Shown here: positions 20,828 to 31,737 of the stretch, one piece after another | Numbering within the stretch: the stretch's first letter is position 1 | Layout of the letters: each line of letters begins with the position of its first letter | Origin: Arachnopeziza araneosa | Lineage: Eukaryota; Ascomycota; Leotiomycetes; Helotiales; Arachnopezizaceae | Length of the DNA stretch: 64,000 nt | Assembly: GCA_003988855.1 (NCBI GenBank) | Contig: QYAI01000014.1 | Span: forward strand, 189,973-253,972 | Direction: 5' to 3' | The notes under the pieces: model-generated | Told to the model about the DNA's origin: nothing | What the model saw: the letters and a program-made list of their open reading frames with translations, nothing else | Database searches by the model: none | Translations under genes and position numbers: made by a program

Positions 20828-21790
20828 ATGGCAGACCAAACCGAAACTCCAAAGCCAACAACTCTCAAAACGTACCATGGTAACTGCCACTGTGCAGCTT
20901 TCCGCTTCATCATCAATGTCCCTGAGATTGAGATTGCTTATGAATGCAACTGCAGCATCTGTTCCCGCAAAGGCTACAAGTTCGTTTTCCCACCTGCTGG
21001 TGGCTACACCATTACCACTCCCGAATTCGAGCTGAAGACTTATGAATTCGCTTCCAAGACGACCTTGCACAAGTTCTGTCCTGTGTGTGGAACCGCTCTG
21101 ATGTGCGTCAGGCCTGGCGCGGAGCCTGGACAAGATATAGGTTTCAATGTACAACGCCTCGATGTCTATTTCCTCTGCTACTTGAACCTTCGCTTACTTC
21201 TGAGTACGACAGCTCCGTTCTCTGATCGATTTTGATTCCCTTGCTCTTCCCGTTTATTCCTTTGATGGTTCCGCCAATGAACCAAAATGGGTGCCTCACA
21301 TTCTTGAGACCACCTCGGCTACCGACGAGAAGCTATACACTGGCTCATGCCACTGTGGAAACGCCAAGTTCGCTTTTACTCAACCTACACCTATTGAGTC
21401 CAGTGACGAGAAGATCACTGATTGCGACTGTAGCATTTGTGTCAGGGTATGGCTTCCCTTCTCCACTACTTCATTTCCTATCACTACCTTTAAGAGTCAC
21501 AAACTAACCGTCCTCAGAATGGAACCATCCTTACTTTCCCTGCGCCTTCCAACCTCAAAACCGAGATCTCTACCCCAACAACCAAGTACGAATTCGCGGG
21601 CAAGACCATGGCCCACGAATTCTGTCCTACTTGTGGATGTCATCTTCGTATCATCAAGGCTAAAGCTGGCGCTGATGCCAAGATACCTGTCAACCTTCGT
21701 CTCTTTGAGGGTGTTGATTTCGACAAGGTGAAGGAAAAGGTCAGCCACTTTCACTTCAAGGAGAGGGATCCTCAATATGTTGTTTCTTGA
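20828..21790 (+). CDS. Tandem GFA/CENP-V zinc-binding domain protein
   Basis: Three exons (20828-21148, 21213-21446, 21518-21790; introns 64 and 71 bp) give 275 aa with two copies of the GFA fold. Copy 1 carries Cys-His-Cys at residues 20-22, then Cys-Asn-Cys-Ser-Ile-Cys-Ser-Arg and Cys-Pro-Val-Cys-Gly. Copy 2 carries Cys-His-Cys-Gly, Cys-Asp-Cys-Ser-Ile-Cys-Val-Arg and Cys-Pro-Thr-Cys-Gly. These cysteines bind the structural and catalytic zincs of the family named after glutathione-dependent formaldehyde-activating enzyme. Both copies keep the full Cys set, so both may be active. The role in thiol-adduct or aldehyde metabolism is inferred from the family name; many members are uncharacterised. 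The second intron sits inside the zinc motif of copy 2. Confidence 0.9.
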
Positions 21791-22305
21791 GTAGGAAAAT
21801 AACTACGTGAGGGTGGGAAGTAGTCGCATACATGGTAAGAAAAGTTATTGAAATGCACAACAATGAAAATCGATACCGAAAAGCACTAAATTCTTCAGCC
21901 CAGCGTGCAAATGTGAACTCAAAGTCGACTAGTAGTTATCATTGACTTATAACCAATTTGTTAGTACAACAAAATTACTTCTAGTCAGACTTCTCTTTCC
22001 CTTCCGATGGGCTGCATAACTTATTCTAAGTGACGCTTAGTAATTAAGCGTATAGTCAGAGTGACATTGTAGTTGAAGGTTCTCAAAAATCAAAATTAGT
22101 GAAGCGAAAGGATGTTAAGCGAGGTATTTGAAAAGCGAACGAATTTAAAAGACCTGAACATAGGTATCACTCGCGCGTTATTAAACCTATCAAGTCCTTC
22201 AAAAGCGAAGGGTCTCCGTTCACTACGTATACTAATCATGTTACACAATATCGTGTGAGGTGTCTTATGATTAGAGCACACGAGATAGCATCCGTAGAGA
22301 TAAGC

Positions 22306-22674
22306 GAGGAGACTTTTATCGAAGCGGGAGATTACGAGGGGATGAAATGATTCGTGGCACGCTTCGGTGTTTTAAATCATGAGACAAATATCTGCTACAC
22401 ATGGGTATAAGATATCGAGGCACCAAGTCATTGTCTACGTTACATTGTTGAAGACTTTTTCGGAATTATTTTGGATGTCGAAGTTGACATTTAACAATAA
22501 GCAGTGCTTTGAATGTCGAATTTAGCAGCCAACTATCAGAGTGCTTCATTGTCGAACTTAGCAATCAACAATCAAAGTGCTTCAAATGTCGAATTTAGCA
22601 TTCATAAATTAAAAGGGTTTTGACACTGAGCCACGAAATGGTGCGACACCTGGTGGAGGAGACTTTTATAAAGC
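22306..22674. repeat. Pair of direct repeats 350 bp apart
   Basis: The 14-mer GAGGAGACTTTTAT occurs at 22306 and again at 22656. Both copies continue with similar purine-rich sequence (AAGC then AGAGAT or GAGAT). Short inverted matches (TTCGTGGC near 22350, GCCACGAA near 22630) lie between them. This could be a small non-autonomous element or its remnant. Confidence 0.4.
22476..22625. repeat. Four degenerate tandem units of about 37 bp
   Basis: Units start at 22476, 22514, 22550 and 22587. Each begins TGTCGAA and continues with a TTTAGCA-like block, an A/C-rich middle and an AGTGCTT-like end. The two middle units are most alike. Confidence 0.6.
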
Positions 22675-22944
22675 AAGAGATCAGAGAATCTTCAGACTGC
22701 GTCCATTCGTTTCTCAATACTTGAAGTTGGTTTTGGACAAGAATGAGATAATAATGCAGAGGGTAGAAGTGTCTGTTAATTAAACGTACATCCTCTCAAT
22801 AATCTGTTCATGTATATATATTATTATTAGACCGTCTAAAAATTGCAAAAACCAGCTTATTAGACAACTCGTTAAGATGTCACCGCTTCCTTGTTAACAC
22901 CACGCTCAAATTAAACTTCATTATTGCTGATCCAATGTAACTTT

Positions 22945-24833
22945 TTATGCAACGGCAAACTTTGATCTCGCTCTCAGCTTGGCACCAAAGATCCACAACA
23001 AGAAGATACCAATAATACCAATGACGGACAGACCGCCAAGGACACTGACACCCTTGCCAATTCCTAGATTGATGAACAGTGGTCGACCGAAAAGGATACT
23101 GCCACATGCGAATGCGCTTCTCAGGAAGTCGTTACCCGCAAAGAGCGAGGCAGCGTACTGCGGGTATGAGAGTGGCACGTAGACGAAGATACACTGCATG
23201 ACGATAAAGACACTAGCTCCGTAGATAGTGATGCCGATGGTCGGTGCAATCCAGTGGATAGATTCTCTTGCAGTCCATGCAAACAAGAACAAACCAATTG
23301 TAGGCCCGAAACAAGCGAACAGGGCTGGGACGAGACGAGATTCTTGGGCACGTAGGCCGTGAGCAAGGATATCGGGAATGAGGTAGAAATGTAAGTACGC
23401 GCAGTAGATGACGATGCCGATCATACAGGCGATGAGGATGCAAGTGAACACTACACCAATTATGCCAAGCGAGAAGCCATAGAATACGGGGTAGACGAGA
23501 GGAAACACCTCGAAGAAACTATAATATATACTTCAAGGGGATTAGCAGGTGTGTTTGGAATAAGTATGTCAGGTGAAACTTACCCGTAGATGATGGCAGT
23601 GTAGACATTTACGAACAGAATGGCTGGATCCTTGATGGTAATTTCCATGGGCTTGATAACAGCATCGACAAGAATGGCGCTTGGCTTGAGGTTCTTTTGG
23701 TCAATCTCGGATTGCGACTTGAGACGTTCGTTACCGGTAAGCTTGCGGAGACGCTTGGCACGACGAAGGAGGATATTGGGCGTGGATGTCTCTGGCAGAC
23801 AGAAAAACATGAGCAGGAAGACTGGGCCAGCCATCCAGAGAATCTCCCACAAACTCCAGCGCCAACCTTCAGCCGTCACTGCAAATCCTGAAAGGAGAGG
23901 ACCAAGAGCGGGACCGCAATAGGCTGCTGAGACCCAGGCGACAAGGGCATAGGGAAGATACAATAAGGAATACATATCTTGCATCGTCGCGGCTCCAGTA
24001 GCGAGACAAGGAGATCCGAAAAAGCCCTGTAGGAAGCGGAGGACTAGAAGACCGGCGAAGTTGTTGACGAGCGCGGTTGGTAGTGAGATGATTGTGAAAA
24101 CTGCCATTGTGAAAGCATAGATGGGACTTCTTCCAATGACTGGGATCTCAGAGAGAGGTGACCACAATAGAGGGCCCATTCCGTACGCCAACACATACAG
24201 CGACAGTGGAAGGGAGGCATCAAGAGGGGTCACGCCAAACTTCTTAATGACACCAAGCTCGGAGGAGGTGTAGATAGCTGATCCGGTATACACCACGAAT
24301 GTGTACGTACAGATGATGATGGAGATAAAGGCACGCTTCTTATTGGACCAGTTCTGAGGATTGGCGGGGTCGTCGGTGGTATACCAATCTACGAGGACGA
24401 TACCGTCACTCGTCTTCAACGGAATGACTGGCTTCGACTCGGTCCTTGCGATGGCCAGTTCCGCTTCGACATCGAGACGGTCTTCTGTAAATGGCGTTGT
24501 CTCTAGACGAGACTTTGTTCGTGCGATCTGTAAAGCTTCAGCACCATAGGGATTGCGGTCGGCGGCCGTGTCTGCCTTCTCCAAATCTGGGGTTGCATCA
24601 GTCTCCTCGTCGTCATCGCTAGATTGGCTCGATCTCCTCGACGGCTTCCTTGGTGGAATAACGGGACTCTTGCTCTTAGTCAGGTGCGTCTTCTCTCCGC
24701 TCGAGTTCAACAGCGCGTTGTAGGCAGCGGGAAGTTCAAAGTCTGGGAGCTCTTCGGGGTATGGTAAAAGTCTGTTTTTGGAGACCCATCTAATGATCTG
24801 GCCTAGCGGGGCATCTCTAATGAGATCCGCCAT
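22945..24833 (-). CDS. MFS drug:H+ antiporter (DHA1, MDR1/FLR1/caf5-like)
   Basis: Two exons (24833-23584, 23530-22945; intron 53 bp) give 611 aa. The ATG at 24833 opens a long cytosolic N-terminus of about 190 residues, rich in Ser, Asp and Glu, with the pre-membrane motif Asp-Pro-Ala-Asn-Pro-Gln-Asn-Trp-Ser typical of fungal DHA1 exporters. Twelve membrane helices follow. The loop with Gly-Arg-Ser-Pro-Ile-Tyr corresponds to MFS motif A, and Gly-Pro-Ala-Leu-Gly-Pro-Leu in helix 5 matches antiporter motif C. The junction Ile-Tyr-Gly / Ile-Tyr-Tyr-Ser-Phe-Phe-Glu is well conserved in the family. The likely role is export of toxic compounds or fungicides across the plasma membrane. A three-copy 16-bp repeat lies 70-120 bp upstream. 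Confidence 0.92.
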
Positions 24834-24905
24834 ATTGTGAAAGATGAGGTGTGTGTTGTGCAAGAGTAGTAGTGGTCGCGTGCAAAGCAGTCGCGGGTTT
24901 AGACC

Positions 24906-24953
24906 AGATATGTTCAACACCAGATATGTCCAACACCAGATATGTTCAACACG
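24906..24953 (-). repeat. Three tandem 16-bp repeats upstream of the MFS gene
   Basis: Three abutting units start at 24906, 24922 and 24938. Each is AGATATG(T)(T/C)CAACAC plus C or G; the outer copies have T and the middle has C at position 9. They sit 73-120 bp upstream of the start codon, in the promoter or leader. Confidence 0.75.
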
Positions 24954-25537
24954 CCAAGGAGCAAGGCAAGATGCAACTCTCAATGCAGGACGAAGCAGGA
25001 ATGCAGAATGACTGAGAGAGAAGAAGAAGAAAGGAACCTACCATGATATATATAATATCCTCGGTGGCCGATGGCTTGCTATGTGCTGAGCAGAGAAGCG
25101 GTGCTGCAGCAAGTGACAAACAGACGCAGCCAGCCAGTTAAGTCCGCACCCATGGCGCCTCTGATTAATCAACAGCGTGAAACGCGCTGTGGGCGACTGG
25201 GAGACTGGGAGACTGGGATCTGTTGTCAGCACAGCCCTGACGAAAGGCCGTGGACCCCTAAGCTGGACTGGGGGGAGCTGCAGCACGCTGCTGAATAATG
25301 TGTTGGAGGAGCATCTATGACGCAGGCGGAGATGCAGAAATATTACCGAACTGGGCAAACAGACACACGGCAGTGGCGTCTACTCTCTTAATGCCGAAGC
25401 CATGATTTCTCAGATTCCATTTTCTCATCAGGTCCAAGAGCCTCTTTACAAACATCCACCCGCTCGGCGGAATCCTCCCTCACAAGAAAGTTGCTTCTTC
25501 TCTTTCGTTTTCTCTGTCAGCAGTTATTCGAATACTT

Positions 25538-25559
25538 TCTCTCTCTCTCTCTCTCTCTC
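25538..25559. repeat. (TC)11 microsatellite
   Basis: An uninterrupted TC dinucleotide run of 22 bp. Confidence 0.85.
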
Positions 25560-25743
25560 GGATCCATCCAAATCTTGGCGACAAGCACAGAAATGACCCA
25601 CCTACCACCCAAAGCAGTCTGCAAATGGGCTTGTGAAATCGACATGGCTCATCTGAATCTAGATTCAACACTTCAAGGTCGAGAAAACTAAAATAGTAAA
25701 TTTATATTTCTAAGCCTCGCATTCGCTCGCGCTCTATCCCACC

Positions 25744-26040
25744 CTATCTACGATGACGAAAGAAAGCATCCTCCAGTGCCTCTGCATCTTCAAATACCAC
25801 CGTCGCTCTACCTATCATCACGAATAACATGCGACACCAGTCGGTCTTGTTATTCACCCAAACGTGGATATTGCCAGGAGGAGCGATCACTTTTCCACTT
25901 CTTGCGACATCTTTCCGATCCTTCACTCCTGGCACGAATTCTTCCTTCACAATGACCATGCAATCAGGCTTGTGAAATTGAGCAGGGGACGTGGCCCCAT
26001 TCGCTGACGGGCGCAAGAGTAGTCGCATTACCGCAGGCAC
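25744..26040 (-). CDS. Doubtful 98-codon open frame
   Basis: The frame starts at an ATG at 26040 and ends with a basic tail (Arg-His-Arg-Arg). It contains Val-Trp-Val-Asn-Asn-Lys and aromatic residues but no known domain. A second overlapping leftward frame (25964-26173) could supply a different 5' exon, but the only candidate intron would be about 28 bp, too short. It may be a relic. Confidence 0.2.
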   Translation of the reverse strand: MPAVMRLLLRPSANGATSPAQFHKPDCMVIVKEEFVPGVKDRKDVARSGKVIAPPGNIHVWVNNKTDWCRMLFVMIGRATVVFEDAEALEDAFFRHRR

Positions 26041-28454
26041 TTAATATGTGCTCCACTGTAGGCCCAAATGGCAAGCAGATCTTCAGCTGACGGTCGACGG
26101 AAATGATAGATTTCCTCATCGACGAATTGTTGGAGGAGATGATAACGCTGGGAGATCCGAGGTTGCTGGCCACGATGGATCATGTTTGTGTGGCGCCGAA
26201 GATACCGAGGAGCAGGAGGAGGAGGAGGATGATTTACGTGAACGAGATGAAGATGGTGACGAGGAGCGGGGGGAGTGTGGTTGGAAGCCGTGATGCTTCT
26301 TAAAGCTGATGATGGTTTGGATGGAGATCATTTTGGCTATAGATGGAGCTGGTGTTTATCGAGTCTTGGATGTTTTTGATGCATGCAAGACAGAGGGGAG
26401 ACGGCATACTTATAACCCATCTCTCATCCGTGAGGTTACTCGGTCTTTCGCGGACGGAGATACTGTCTTGAAGTCGTCAACAGCCACTCCTGCAGAGATA
26501 GTTGGCCCGCAGGAAACAACGCAGCGAGACGGGTCCGAGTAAAACCCGTCAAAGGATTGGCCGGTTAGGCTTAGTGTTTCCAATTCGGAGAAAACTCCCT
26601 CGCTAAAATCCGAATGTCCGGAATGGGATACGGCTTATCTGCATATCACCGACTTGGTAGTGACTCATTTAAATACTTCAGAAGACCGAGATGGGCCGCG
26701 TTCTTATGCATCCGAATAAATATTTTTGGTTTTGCCTCAACCAGGTCATTATTTAAGACTGAGCCTTCAGTTGGGCCGTTGCCATGACATCTTAATTACC
26801 TTACCTCTCTTGATATGGGTTAGTCCATGGAGGAAACGGTATATGTTTAGACCATGCAGAACTTGTGCTACTGAAGCTGATAGATCTCTTAAAGTCAGAC
26901 TTGAAGACTTTTGACATACAAAGCAGCTAGACAGAACAGATACTTGGTGACGGGTGGTCGGTTGTCCTTGCGAGTCTGCTGCTTAGCAACATTATCCAGA
27001 CCTTGATTGGCCAGGTTGTCATAGAGCGCTTGTACTCTGGTAGAGCTCTTTGAAAATGCGTTCTCGACTATGCTGTAAGTAACAATATCCACTCAGGGCT
27101 CGAGCATTATTTCACTGTCCTTCTAAACTCCCCTGTTTCTTTAGAAGGAGCTCTGTACTTGTTCTAAACGAATAGAGAAAGCTTCCAGCACTTGTGGATT
27201 GTTAGATCATCTAGAGCCTACCTACCGTGCTCGATATCAGAACAGAAGATGCAGAGAATTGGTCGATCAATCTCAGACTAGGAAGAAATGAAGCCAGGTA
27301 TCACATCTCAATCAAGGAAGTAGCTGTGGGATTGAAATCTCTGGTACAAGGCCCTCTGACAAACCTGACCATGCGTAGTGCGATTATATTGTTAAAGACA
27401 TGCCAAAGTAACTACTAGATCCAAAGCGGCATTCAACATGTCGCTTGTCCTATAAAAAACTCGGATTCATTACAGTAGTATTTGGATAAATGAGAGAAGC
27501 TACAAGCAAGAGCTTTTAGGACACAAATAACTTTCTGGTGTCCAGCGCCATTTCTTAGCCCAGCATACGCCATACCCAAACCCAGCAGTATTCTATTCAC
27601 GGAGCCTAACGGCGCACTCCTTGAAACCCCTTGACCCCATGGACGATGGGAGAGACACGAGAAACCTAGCGAGGTACATGTCTATCTACTATGGTGCAAG
27701 GTATCGAGCCGCCATGCCAAGTATCCGGCAAAGACACTTCCTTGAACATTGAATCTCCAAGGACTGAGGGTACATTCCATGCACTCTCCATGCAATGTGA
27801 TTATGCTACGAGACCATCGAGACAGGTAACCACTACCTAGTAGCTACAGCTACAAGATCGTGGACCGAGTTCTCCTCAGGCAGGTGCTCTGAACTAATTT
27901 TTAGTTCACCAATCGGACCCGAGCAGTTCAATTCTCCTTCAAGAACAACATTCTACCAATCCGGAGCTTTAAAACATGCAAATTTATATGAGATTCTTGG
28001 AAAAATGACATCCTGAAAGTTTAACATACGGAGAAGCTCCAGAGGTCATTAGCCCATGAAAAAAAAAGACTTTTTAAAAGAAGCACAAATCATATTCTCA
28101 TCAATCAAAGAGGAAGGGTCTAGCGTTGTCATATATTCCATTCATTCGTTTACACATCCCAGAACAACGTGGAAACACGCAAAGCAATTACTGAGAAAAC
28201 ACGCTGTGTAGAAGAAACTAATCACTATGAATACATCCCCACTCTCCTTCGCTCCAGACCAGAGCGCTATGCTGTATCCTCGTGAGATCAAAAGAACACG
28301 GATTGAGGTCTCATAATTTTTCATCACGCTCTATATTTTATCCCGCCTCGTATCGTTGATCAAATACTTACTATCCGTCCATCTTCTCATCACCCCCAGC
28401 AGGTAATCTGCATCGTGCCAGATATTTTCTTCTTAATCAGGAGTTTCTGGTAGA

Positions 28455-29579
28455 TTAGGACGCCTTCTTCGGTGCTGAAGCTGATCCATTGACGTATTTT
28501 CCAACATTAGTAGCATCATGGAACGTCTGCGCGCCACCCTTAACACCATTCCACACTTGTCTGGCGGCAGGAGGGGTAGATTGCGCGCCAACCAAGCCAT
28601 CAATGCGGGCCTCTAAATCTTTGAATTGTTTTTGGACAAATGCGCTTTGGGCAAATCTGGATCTAAGGAAAGCAGTGTAGATGACAATCAAGATCCAAGA
28701 ACCCTTGCTAAAAGCGATAGCGGAGAGGAAAAGACGACCCCAGAGAAGAATCTCGAGAATTGCAACAAGCCCCATGGAGGCATCATAGTATTCCTTGACA
28801 AAGCGACCAATCGTGTCGGCAGTAGCATTAGGTTTGTATGTTGGCTTCGCGGAGGGGGAGGCACCTGATGCTGGAGCGACGACTTGCGGAGGTTGGATGG
28901 TGGGGATGAGGTTGGTGCGTGTGTATGTGGCGACGTGGAATACAGAGTACACACCGAATGGGAGCATTGCAAGAGGATACTGAGGAGCGAAGAGCCAGAC
29001 TAGGGCCATTGCTACGTTGTGTTAACACTTGCTTTCAGGTCAGAAAAAGAAACTCACCCAAGTATTGGACATTCTCATCAGACGCAATTTCACGAGGGCT
29101 TGGTTGTGGTTTGCCAGGAGCTTTTGCACGCGCCCGAAATGCCTTGTAGACAACAATTCCATAGGTTGCTGCAGCTGCGACGAAGGCAGTTCTGTAGGAG
29201 AACTGAGCCCATCTAGAGTAGTAGTTGAAGGTTATGTAGGAGAGGCCATATCGAGCAATACAAAACAGAAGTGTCAAGTGCCTAGAAAGTTGATCAGTCC
29301 CGACTATCTCATATATGATTTCTTGATTTATGGTGTGCAGCAGGGTGCCACAAGATCGATCTAGGACCTCGTGTACAGCTATGAACAGCTATCACCAAGC
29401 CTCGAAGTGGAATTGGGATAGCGGTGACGGATTGAGACATACCCAACAAACCACGCAACTAAAACGAATATCAGCATACGCATCACGGTCAGGCGAGACA
29501 TCTACTTACATTGGAGGGTCTGCGCGAGCTGCAACAGTCTTTGTTGAAGTGGTAAAGAAGCGGAAGGAGGGGGAGCCAT
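28455..29579 (-). CDS. Tts1/Pom33/TMEM33-family nuclear-envelope and ER membrane protein
   Basis: Four exons (29579-29510, 29458-29443, 29281-29058, 29011-28455) give 288 aa. The second exon is only 16 nt and supplies Phe-Ala-Trp-Phe-Val-Gly, which joins without gap to His-Leu-Thr-Leu-Leu-Phe. Family features are the N-terminal Phe-Ala-Trp-Phe-x-Gly-His block, a Tyr-Tyr-Ser-Arg-Trp-Ala segment, and Asp-Glu-Asn-Val-Gln-Tyr-Leu just before further membrane helices. The tail is Ala/Ser/Lys-rich. Relatives shape ER tubules and help distribute nuclear pore complexes (yeast Pom33, fission yeast Tts1). Introns are 51, 161 and 46 bp; the third exon joins at Tyr-Leu/Ala-Met-Ala. Confidence 0.88.
29443..29458 (-). 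other. 16-nt micro-exon of the Tts1/Pom33-like gene
   Basis: This internal exon is flanked by TTTTAG and GTATGT. Removing it would shift the frame and delete the most conserved motif of the family. Both flanking junctions restore a continuous family block. Confidence 0.8.
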
Positions 29580-30346
29580 TGTAAAGATTGAACTGTGTTC
29601 TGATGAAGAGGTTAAGAAGGATCGCGCTGTTGAAGTTGCGACAAGCTGTCTTGTACGAGTTGAAATTTCTCGAAAGATGTCGTGTGTTCTTTTGGGGAAA
29701 GTCGGTGGGAAGCTCTGCAAAGGAAGATGGCCGGTTAGAACCTTGTCACAACATCGTCACTAGCGACTCTTATAGCGCTGAAAGCAGAACTTACCTCCAC
29801 AAACAAACATTCACAATACTCTGATTTTGGGGTTTGAGGAAGATGAATCGGTAAGAAGCTACAAGTACTGTAAATATTCTGGCGACTTGGGCTATGCGAA
29901 TTGTTGCGTTGAATCTTGATTCGGCGTTGAAAAGCCACATTGCGTTTTTGCAGCTTTCTGGTTTCCTGTCCCTCGTCGTCATAGCCTGTGACTTCGTGCC
30001 CTACCCCAGGATCGTCACATGTGAGGGGACTAAAGGGTTGACATCAGTCGAGCCAAATGATTAACGACCATCTCAATCTGGTTCTTTATTGTATTACAGA
30101 ATGATCTGGCACTTTTAAAATATTGGCTGGAGCTCTCCAAATGATCAAGTCACGAAGAGGGATCGCAGCCCCAGAGCAATATCAGTATCAATCATTTTGA
30201 TTCGGTAACTTCGTGAAGTAATTGCTGGGTATCTATTCCTTAATGCCGATGATGCCATGATGATACCGCCCTCATATACAATCCTTTTTGACGCCAACAA
30301 TCATGCTATGCTATGCTATGCCCAGTACCTCCTCATGATCATAAAT
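29580..30346. other. Intergenic, Tts1-like promoter and ctk2 3' flank
   Basis: These 767 bp lie between two leftward genes. No gene was seen. A pentamer run (ATGCT)x3 plus a partial unit occurs at 30303-30321, just past the ctk2 stop. Confidence 0.4.
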
Positions 30347-31737
30347 TCATCGTCTAATACGTTTATCAACGTGGAAATGACGCTCACGACCATTGTGGCG
30401 TGAATGACCACCTCGTTGGCCTCGCTCATCTCTTTCAGGTTTGATGGGTTCCTCAACCTCGACCACATACTCCTCATACTCGTCCTTGAAGTATTCAGCT
30501 ACAACCTCTTTCTCCTTCCTAGCGTCTTCGGCATCTAACATAAAGCGAATTGTCCCATCTTGACCTCTAGCACGTCTGCCTGAGCCTGCAGAACGAGGAC
30601 TAAGCGTTGCAGGAGATTGGATGTCTCTGCCGTTGGCGCGAGTGTCAGAAGGACTGGATGGGGTGATTGGGGTTTTAGGAGTTTTGACATTGGACTTGAA
30701 CCCGTTCGCTCTTGGTGGTTCATGAAACTCTGTGTATCGACTAAGAGAAGGGTCTTGCTCAAGCTCTTGATTAAGCTTGATCCGGATCTGAATGAAAGTA
30801 TTGATATCGTAAAGAGGACCAATTAATGAAGACTTCTGGAAGTGAGTGTATAAATCGAGAAGATCAAGCATCGTCTCCATGATCTCAGCTCTATTGACAG
30901 CGATTTTCGTGTAGTCTGGACCGCCTTCTCCTCGAATCAAATTCTGCTGTTTTTCAAGGATCAATGTAGCGAGCTCGAGGCAGGCACATGCCATTGTAGC
31001 GCAAGTCTGCTTTAAAGGAGAGAAGGTACGGTAGAGATCAATCATAATATCGTATGCAAGCTGAACGATATCCTTGTCGAATCCAAACTTTGAGAACTTG
31101 ACGAGATGTTTTTGAGGATAACGAACACGGAAATCAAAGCCTGACGCTTCCAGCATGAGACGTTCAAGGCCAATGACAATTTTGGAGGGTCCTTCAAAGG
31201 TCTGATACTTTAGCAAATGAAGCCGGATTATGGGAGGGCCATGACTTACAGAATCATCAGGACTAAGGTGCTCAGCAGCTGGTACTTTCAAATTATGTGC
31301 AGCACATAGCACTTCCTTTGACTTCTTCAGAGTATCTTCAATCTTGCAAGCCGTAAGAAGGGCAGCTGCAGCTGCATCATGATACTGATATTCCGTGTCC
31401 TTATGAGCGAGACGAAATTTATGATAGTAGGTGCAAGCTGTATCAAATGTGCGAACTGGTCTAAGGAGGTGTTAGAAGTTTCCAAGTAACTGTCTACAGA
31501 ATCTTACAGTTGCAAAGTAATCCTAACCTCGCTAATCCACTGAACTCCAGCAAGCCTGAAGCTATCCTCGCGGGACAGATTTGTACCTATTGAGACAAGC
31601 TGGTACTGGATCTGCTGGTGGAAGATGTAGGGGTTTGCGACATTGATTGTGGAGGGCTGGGGGCTAAGCTGACCGTGACTGTGACCGTCCGTAGCGGTGG
31701 GAGCGCTGCTCGTTGTGGGCCGGTTTGCAGGTGCCAT
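30347..31737 (-). CDS. CTK2: CTD kinase I cyclin subunit Ctk2 (cyclin K/L-like)
   Basis: Three exons (31737-31508, 31460-31250, 31207-30347; introns 47 and 42 bp) give 433 aa. Cyclin-box 1 starts near residue 35 and includes Arg-Thr-Phe-Asp-Thr-Ala-Cys-Thr-Tyr-Tyr-His-Lys-Phe and Ala-Cys-Lys-Ile-Glu-Asp-Thr. After Leu-Ser-Pro-Asp-Asp comes Tyr-x-Thr-Phe-Glu-Gly-Pro-Ser-Lys and the Glu-Arg-Leu-Met-Leu-Glu helix that leads into box 2. The C-terminal 150 residues are charged and low complexity. Ctk2 pairs with the Ctk1/Cdk12-type kinase to phosphorylate Ser2 of the RNA polymerase II CTD in the nucleus. The second intron has no stop and a length divisible by three, so reading through it would only insert 14 residues. 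Family spacing favours its removal. Confidence 0.9.

Larger units (their letters stand above)
21791..22944. other. AT-rich convergent spacer with repeats
   Basis: The 1.15 kb spacer separates two convergent genes. It has no coding frame of note, but contains a four-unit degenerate tandem repeat and a pair of longer direct repeats, both listed separately. It may be a decayed mobile element. Confidence 0.5.
24834..28454. other. Gene-poor stretch, 3.6 kb
   Basis: This is the longest region without a supported gene. It holds the MFS promoter with a triple 16-bp repeat, a (TC)11 tract at 25538-25559 and a doubtful 98-codon frame at 25744-26040. From about 26550 to 28450 there is AT-rich sequence with only short frames. 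No tRNA, rRNA or transposase remnant was recognised. Confidence 0.5.

Noticed and set aside
20345..21154. 269-codon leftward open frame
   Set aside because: It lies antisense to the GFA gene, has no domain and low-complexity shadow composition; the sense strand has complete zinc motifs and good introns.
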